Source: Paracyclopina nana (Eukaryota > Arthropoda > Copepoda > Cyclopoida > Cyclopettidae). From it: DNA of 64,000 nucleotides. The stretch's first letter is position 1; each line of letters begins with the position of its first letter. The notes under the pieces are model-generated. The model did no database searches. It was not told the origin of the DNA and saw only the letters and a list, made by a program, of their open reading frames with translations. The position numbers were made by a program, and so were the translations under genes. This document shows, piece by piece, positions 61,040-64,000 of the stretch. The stretch spans positions 12,722,501 through 12,786,500 of the forward strand of contig JAGUCH010000002.1 of assembly GCA_019096065.1 (NCBI GenBank). The letters are read 5' to 3'.

Positions 61040-62332
61040 ATGAGCGATAGCTTGAATAGCCTCGATAACCTAAGGATGTCTCTGATCACCGAAGCCATGG
61101 AAGGAGAATCTGCATTGGTCTCCATGATGGAGACTGATAAGACTGGAGAGTTCAACGAGCATGAGGTTAGTGAGCTCCTAAAGGATGATGAGCCAGTTAT
61201 GGATCGCAACATGCCTGCTGTCAATACTGAGAACCAAGCCCTAAATCAGACGACTAGACACCAGGACCAAGAGGAACCCCTCGAGGTCCCATTGGAAAGG
61301 GTATCCTCCAGTTTGGGGTACCCATTGCCATTTGAGGATTTGATCAGGCCTCCCCACATGGAGGGCCTACAGGCCTATGCGAGGGAGGCGAGCCGGACCA
61401 GAGCTACTATACAGCAGCATTATGATGCAAGCCTGTTGAAGATAGCTACGAAAGAGGTCATGACTGTTGGAAAGGAGGTGCCTTTTGACCTAACGATCAG
61501 GATAAATGGAGAACCCTATGAACGGACCGAGCCTCGTAGGCCATTGAAGGTGAAAAACTTTGACTGCATTGAATTGATTATCGAGCCAGTGAGTAAAGGA
61601 GGGGAGATTCCCGATTTTCTTGTTATATTTCCGATGCTAGACAATCTACCAGTCTACAACTTGCCTGACAAGATGGAATATGACGAGAATGTCCATAAGT
61701 TGGCCAATGTCAGGAGTTGGTCTGCCGTCCAGAGCCCAACAGCTGTTGGGTATTATGTGCATGGAATCCGTGGACAGGGTGGAGCACCTGTAGTAGTCTC
61801 CAAACATTATACCAAGCGAGGCTGCATTCAGATCATGCCAACATTGGACTCATCATTTTGGGATCCGCGGATGTTCCATGATTTGACGTCGCCTTACGTG
61901 CAACTGTATGTGGGACCGCCGTCCTGCCTTAACAATGGCGTGGCTCAAGCACCACGAAAATTGGACGTGAAGATCGATATGACCGCACTCCTGCCTACCA
62001 TGGTAGCCCAGTTTGTCGATCGAGCCATTGGGACATATCCGCAATGCGTGAGGTACACAGCCGGGGCCAGGCCCCAAAAACTAGCCGCGTTTGTGGAGAA
62101 GTCTTGGCAACAAAAACCAAGGCGAGGACCTAGACTGTACGCCGATGTAGCGCGCGGGCGCCCTGTTGGCGCAGGAACGAATGGACCAGACATTTTGCAC
62201 GCTAAGCGCTCCAAAGTCGATAAGAATAAGGAGCGTGTGAACTATCTCCTCCAGGCTAAAATGGAGGAAATGACCCCCAGCGACATCAAGGTATTCACTG
62301 AGGCGATTAATGGATTTGTCGGGCAGTTCTAA
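61040..62332 (+). CDS. Gene P: unrecognised 430-aa protein, possibly structural
   Basis: One exon. An in-frame ATG at 60962 would add 26 residues but sits upstream of the TATA box. The N-terminal 90 residues are acidic and probably disordered. The centre (about 110-350) alternates hydrophobic and charged residues in the manner of a beta-rich domain (for example FDCIELIIEPV, SPYVQLYVGPPS, LDVKIDMTALL). The C-terminus is basic (QQKPRRGPRLYADVARGR, then AKRSKVDKNKER) and ends in a short helix. There is no membrane segment, signal peptide or catalytic motif. A beta domain with a basic tail would fit a capsid or nucleic-acid-binding protein, but no family is recognised. AATAAA at 62436-62441 ends the transcript. 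Confidence 0.65.
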   Translation: MSDSLNSLDNLRMSLITEAMEGESALVSMMETDKTGEFNEHEVSELLKDDEPVMDRNMPAVNTENQALNQTTRHQDQEEPLEVPLERVSSSLGYPLPFEDLIRPPHMEGLQAYAREASRTRATIQQHYDASLLKIATKEVMTVGKEVPFDLTIRINGEPYERTEPRRPLKVKNFDCIELIIEPVSKGGEIPDFLVIFPMLDNLPVYNLPDKMEYDENVHKLANVRSWSAVQSPTAVGYYVHGIRGQGGAPVVVSKHYTKRGCIQIMPTLDSSFWDPRMFHDLTSPYVQLYVGPPSCLNNGVAQAPRKLDVKIDMTALLPTMVAQFVDRAIGTYPQCVRYTAGARPQKLAAFVEKSWQQKPRRGPRLYADVARGRPVGAGTNGPDILHAKRSKVDKNKERVNYLLQAKMEEMTPSDIKVFTEAINGFVGQF

Positions 62333-62435
62333 AAAATGAAATTACCCTTCAGAATCGAATTGTACATATTGATAAAATACTTGGTTGTGGGCCAATACTC
62401 TTAACTTTTTACCATACATGTCGACATGCTATGAT

Positions 62436-62441
62436 AATAAA
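62436..62441 (+). other. Poly(A) signal of gene P
   Basis: AATAAA about 100 nt after the gene P stop codon and 70 nt before the TATA-like element of gene G. Confidence 0.55.
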
Positions 62442-62507
62442 AACCAATGGAAAAAAGCAAAGAATGTCTAGACATAGTGAGGTGGCGTGCCCATACTTGT
62501 CTGGGTT

Positions 62508-62513
62508 TATAAG
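62508..62513 (+). promoter_or_regulatory. TATA-like element of gene G
   Basis: TATAAG (GTTTATAAGG context), 62 nt upstream of the gene G ATG; a transcript start near 62540 would give a leader of about 30 nt. Confidence 0.45.
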
Positions 62514-62569
62514 GAAAGTTAGCGGTCTTGGGGCCCAAATAGTTTCTGATCAGAGTTTGTGCTGGTAAG

Positions 62570-64000
62570 ATGTCGTTTGAATTGGCCTTCATACTCACCC
62601 TTTTGGGATCTGGCACTTGGGGCCTGTCCAACTACCCAAATACTCAGTTCGTACTGGATGAGGCACTTTGCCATTCCGGACATGCCCTAGTTCCAGTTAG
62701 AGTGGTCCATCATCCTAGAATGGTGAAAAAGGCTATGGTGTTAGATACGAAGGATTACAGTGGCCTTTTGCAATCAACAATTGGCGTCCTGAATAATATT
62801 GACACCGTGGTAAAAGAAGTTAAGGACAAGGAGGACTTGGTCCATATTGGGAATATGTTGGCAGTTGGAGAAGAGAGTACCCCTAACACCATCGACAAAG
62901 CTTGTTCCAAACGTCAAGGGTTTGTACCATTTGCCCCTAAAACTTATGAAGACATGGACGTTTTTCTAGAACTATTACGTTATACGGCAAAGGAAAGCCC
63001 TCTTGCCACTAAGGTAACTTTATGTGTAAAGTTTCGGATCGTCAATGAGGTACCTATGTCCTTGGATGGGAAAACCACATTTCCTCAAGTGGGGTATGAG
63101 AAAAAACCGGATGATGAGATAATTGCAGGTTACCCGTGTATCACGGTGTATTTCACTGTGGGACAAGGGCCGAGGACCATGACGTCAGTTAAAGCCCATG
63201 CACCACACAGTGATGGGAAGGCAACAATATGTGTTCAAAATGACTTTGTCATCACCCATAAGGACTTTGTCAAATCTGAATTGTCTGGGAGGAAAAGCTT
63301 CCTTGAAAAGGCCTACAACGCCGTGATGGCCCTAGCAGAATCAGGTAAATCGACAAAATTCACCGATGGCATGATAGCAAATACCACTCCACTGAGAGTA
63401 CCACCGAAAGTTTCTTTGGCCTTTCGACTACTGAAAGGTTTTAGCAAGGTATTTTTGAAGTCTGGATTATTACCAAATGATCTGCAGCAAGTATTGTCAT
63501 ATGCTGACACAGTTGTGCAATTTGCCAGAAATTTTGGGCAGGCAGGCACACGGTTCAGCTTACCAACTCTGGCGCATAATAGTGACAGAAATGCGGCCAC
63601 CATTACTAATGTTTATGAACCTTTGGCGAACACTGAGCAGAGTGGAGACTTTGTCACTCAGGGAATAGTTGGGTATAAAGAAATGGACCCTACCCCTGAG
63701 GTCACATATCATATTGTGTCACGAAGCAAAAACGGATTCTTACTGCATGATAGGTATTTGACCCGCCGAAATGATCTAGTGTTTGTGTCTCGGGAAATAC
63801 CCATCTATAGTGATTGCTTCGTTCATGACCATAATTTAACCGTGTGTGAAAACAAGGACTTTGACTTGACAGAAGGAGTCCAGCACTGTGCTAAAGTACT
63901 TTTAGGGCTAGCTCTGGGTGACCCTTTTGACGCCTGTGAATTAGAGCCACTTAAAACTAACACGCTCACTGATGTGGGATGTGCTAATTATAAAGGGTTC
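62570..64000 (+). CDS. Gene G: secreted or envelope-like protein (3' partial)
   Basis: Open from ATG 62570 to the last base (477 codons) with no stop, so the 3' end lies outside. The first 19 or so residues form a typical signal peptide (hydrophobic core, then small residues Gly-Leu-Ser). Ten Cys and two N-glycosylation sequons (NTT, NLT) are seen so far, consistent with a disulphide-bonded extracellular protein. No transmembrane segment appears yet; one could follow. Position last in the cluster, downstream of gag-pol on the same strand, is where retroviruses and errantiviruses carry env. The sequence does not resemble the baculovirus-F, phlebovirus or chuvirus glycoproteins known in arthropod elements as far as I can judge by eye. 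An unrelated secreted protein is possible. Confidence 0.65.
   Translation, partial: MSFELAFILTLLGSGTWGLSNYPNTQFVLDEALCHSGHALVPVRVVHHPRMVKKAMVLDTKDYSGLLQSTIGVLNNIDTVVKEVKDKEDLVHIGNMLAVGEESTPNTIDKACSKRQGFVPFAPKTYEDMDVFLELLRYTAKESPLATKVTLCVKFRIVNEVPMSLDGKTTFPQVGYEKKPDDEIIAGYPCITVYFTVGQGPRTMTSVKAHAPHSDGKATICVQNDFVITHKDFVKSELSGRKSFLEKAYNAVMALAESGKSTKFTDGMIANTTPLRVPPKVSLAFRLLKGFSKVFLKSGLLPNDLQQVLSYADTVVQFARNFGQAGTRFSLPTLAHNSDRNAATITNVYEPLANTEQSGDFVTQGIVGYKEMDPTPEVTYHIVSRSKNGFLLHDRYLTRRNDLVFVSREIPIYSDCFVHDHNLTVCENKDFDLTEGVQHCAKVLLGLALGDPFDACELEPLKTNTLTDVGCANYKGF

Larger units (their letters stand above)
44151..64000 (+). mobile_element. Candidate giant retrovirus-like element (3' end outside window)
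   Basis: Intact gag and pol (44462-55011) are certain retroelement genes. The claim that the spacer and genes Y, X, P and G belong to the same unit rests on adjacency, lack of any host-like gene after pol, an envelope-like last gene and viral-looking novelty of all four products. It is not proven: no LTR pair, target-site duplication or primer-binding site could be identified. Total size would exceed 19.8 kb. Introns in X and Y are the size of host introns. Confidence 0.45.

Overview
The window is nuclear DNA from an animal, most likely an arthropod. The genes are spliced, with mostly short introns of about 53-85 bp, GT-AG borders and AATAAA signals. An ecdysis-triggering-hormone-receptor-like GPCR, a smoothened orthologue and metazoan-type KICS2, PLK4, INO80C and SNX25 genes point to an ecdysozoan with a compact genome. 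The species cannot be named from the sequence. Every family assignment below is by eye; no database search was run.

Layout. 1-17.2 kb is dense with conserved single-copy genes: smoothened (5' truncated), a small unrecognised minus-strand gene, an F-box/LRR gene, KICS2, a 27-aa metallothionein-like gene, a LanC-like gene, SmG, SNX25, a KLHDC2-like kelch gene and a DDX54-type helicase. A C2HC-finger/polyQ gene follows at 17.2-18.0 kb. 18.0-20.7 kb is intergenic and carries a perfect tandem pair of 218-bp MITE-like elements. Then come mitochondrial alanyl-tRNA synthetase (20.7-23.8 kb) and the ETH-receptor-like GPCR (24.1-27.2 kb). 27.2-32.6 kb looks empty. INO80C, PLK4 and a bubblegum-type acyl-CoA synthetase lie at 32.6-38.7 kb. 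38.7-44.4 kb is repeat rich, with a Tc1-like MITE, diverged direct repeats and a tRNA-derived repeat cluster.

From about 44.4 kb to the end the window changes character. An intact LTR-retroelement core has a Gag of 854 aa and a Pol of 2661 aa. Pol carries protease, reverse transcriptase, RNase H and integrase, a predicted membrane-spanning N-terminus and a long repeated C-terminal extension. Beyond a 3.4-kb apparently non-coding spacer with a four-times repeated motif lie four more genes: two minus-strand spliced genes for small single-pass membrane proteins (Y, X), then two plus-strand genes, one for an unrecognised 430-aa protein (P) and one for a secreted or envelope-like cysteine-containing protein (G) that is still open at the window end. 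X, P and G have their own TATA-like promoters, and X and P are divergent from one short promoter region. If Y/X/P/G belong to the same element as gag-pol, this is a giant (>20 kb) ambisense retrovirus-like element and the best candidate here for an undescribed system. If not, they are an unrelated virus-like gene cluster beside it. The 3' boundary, and hence the LTR test, is outside the window.
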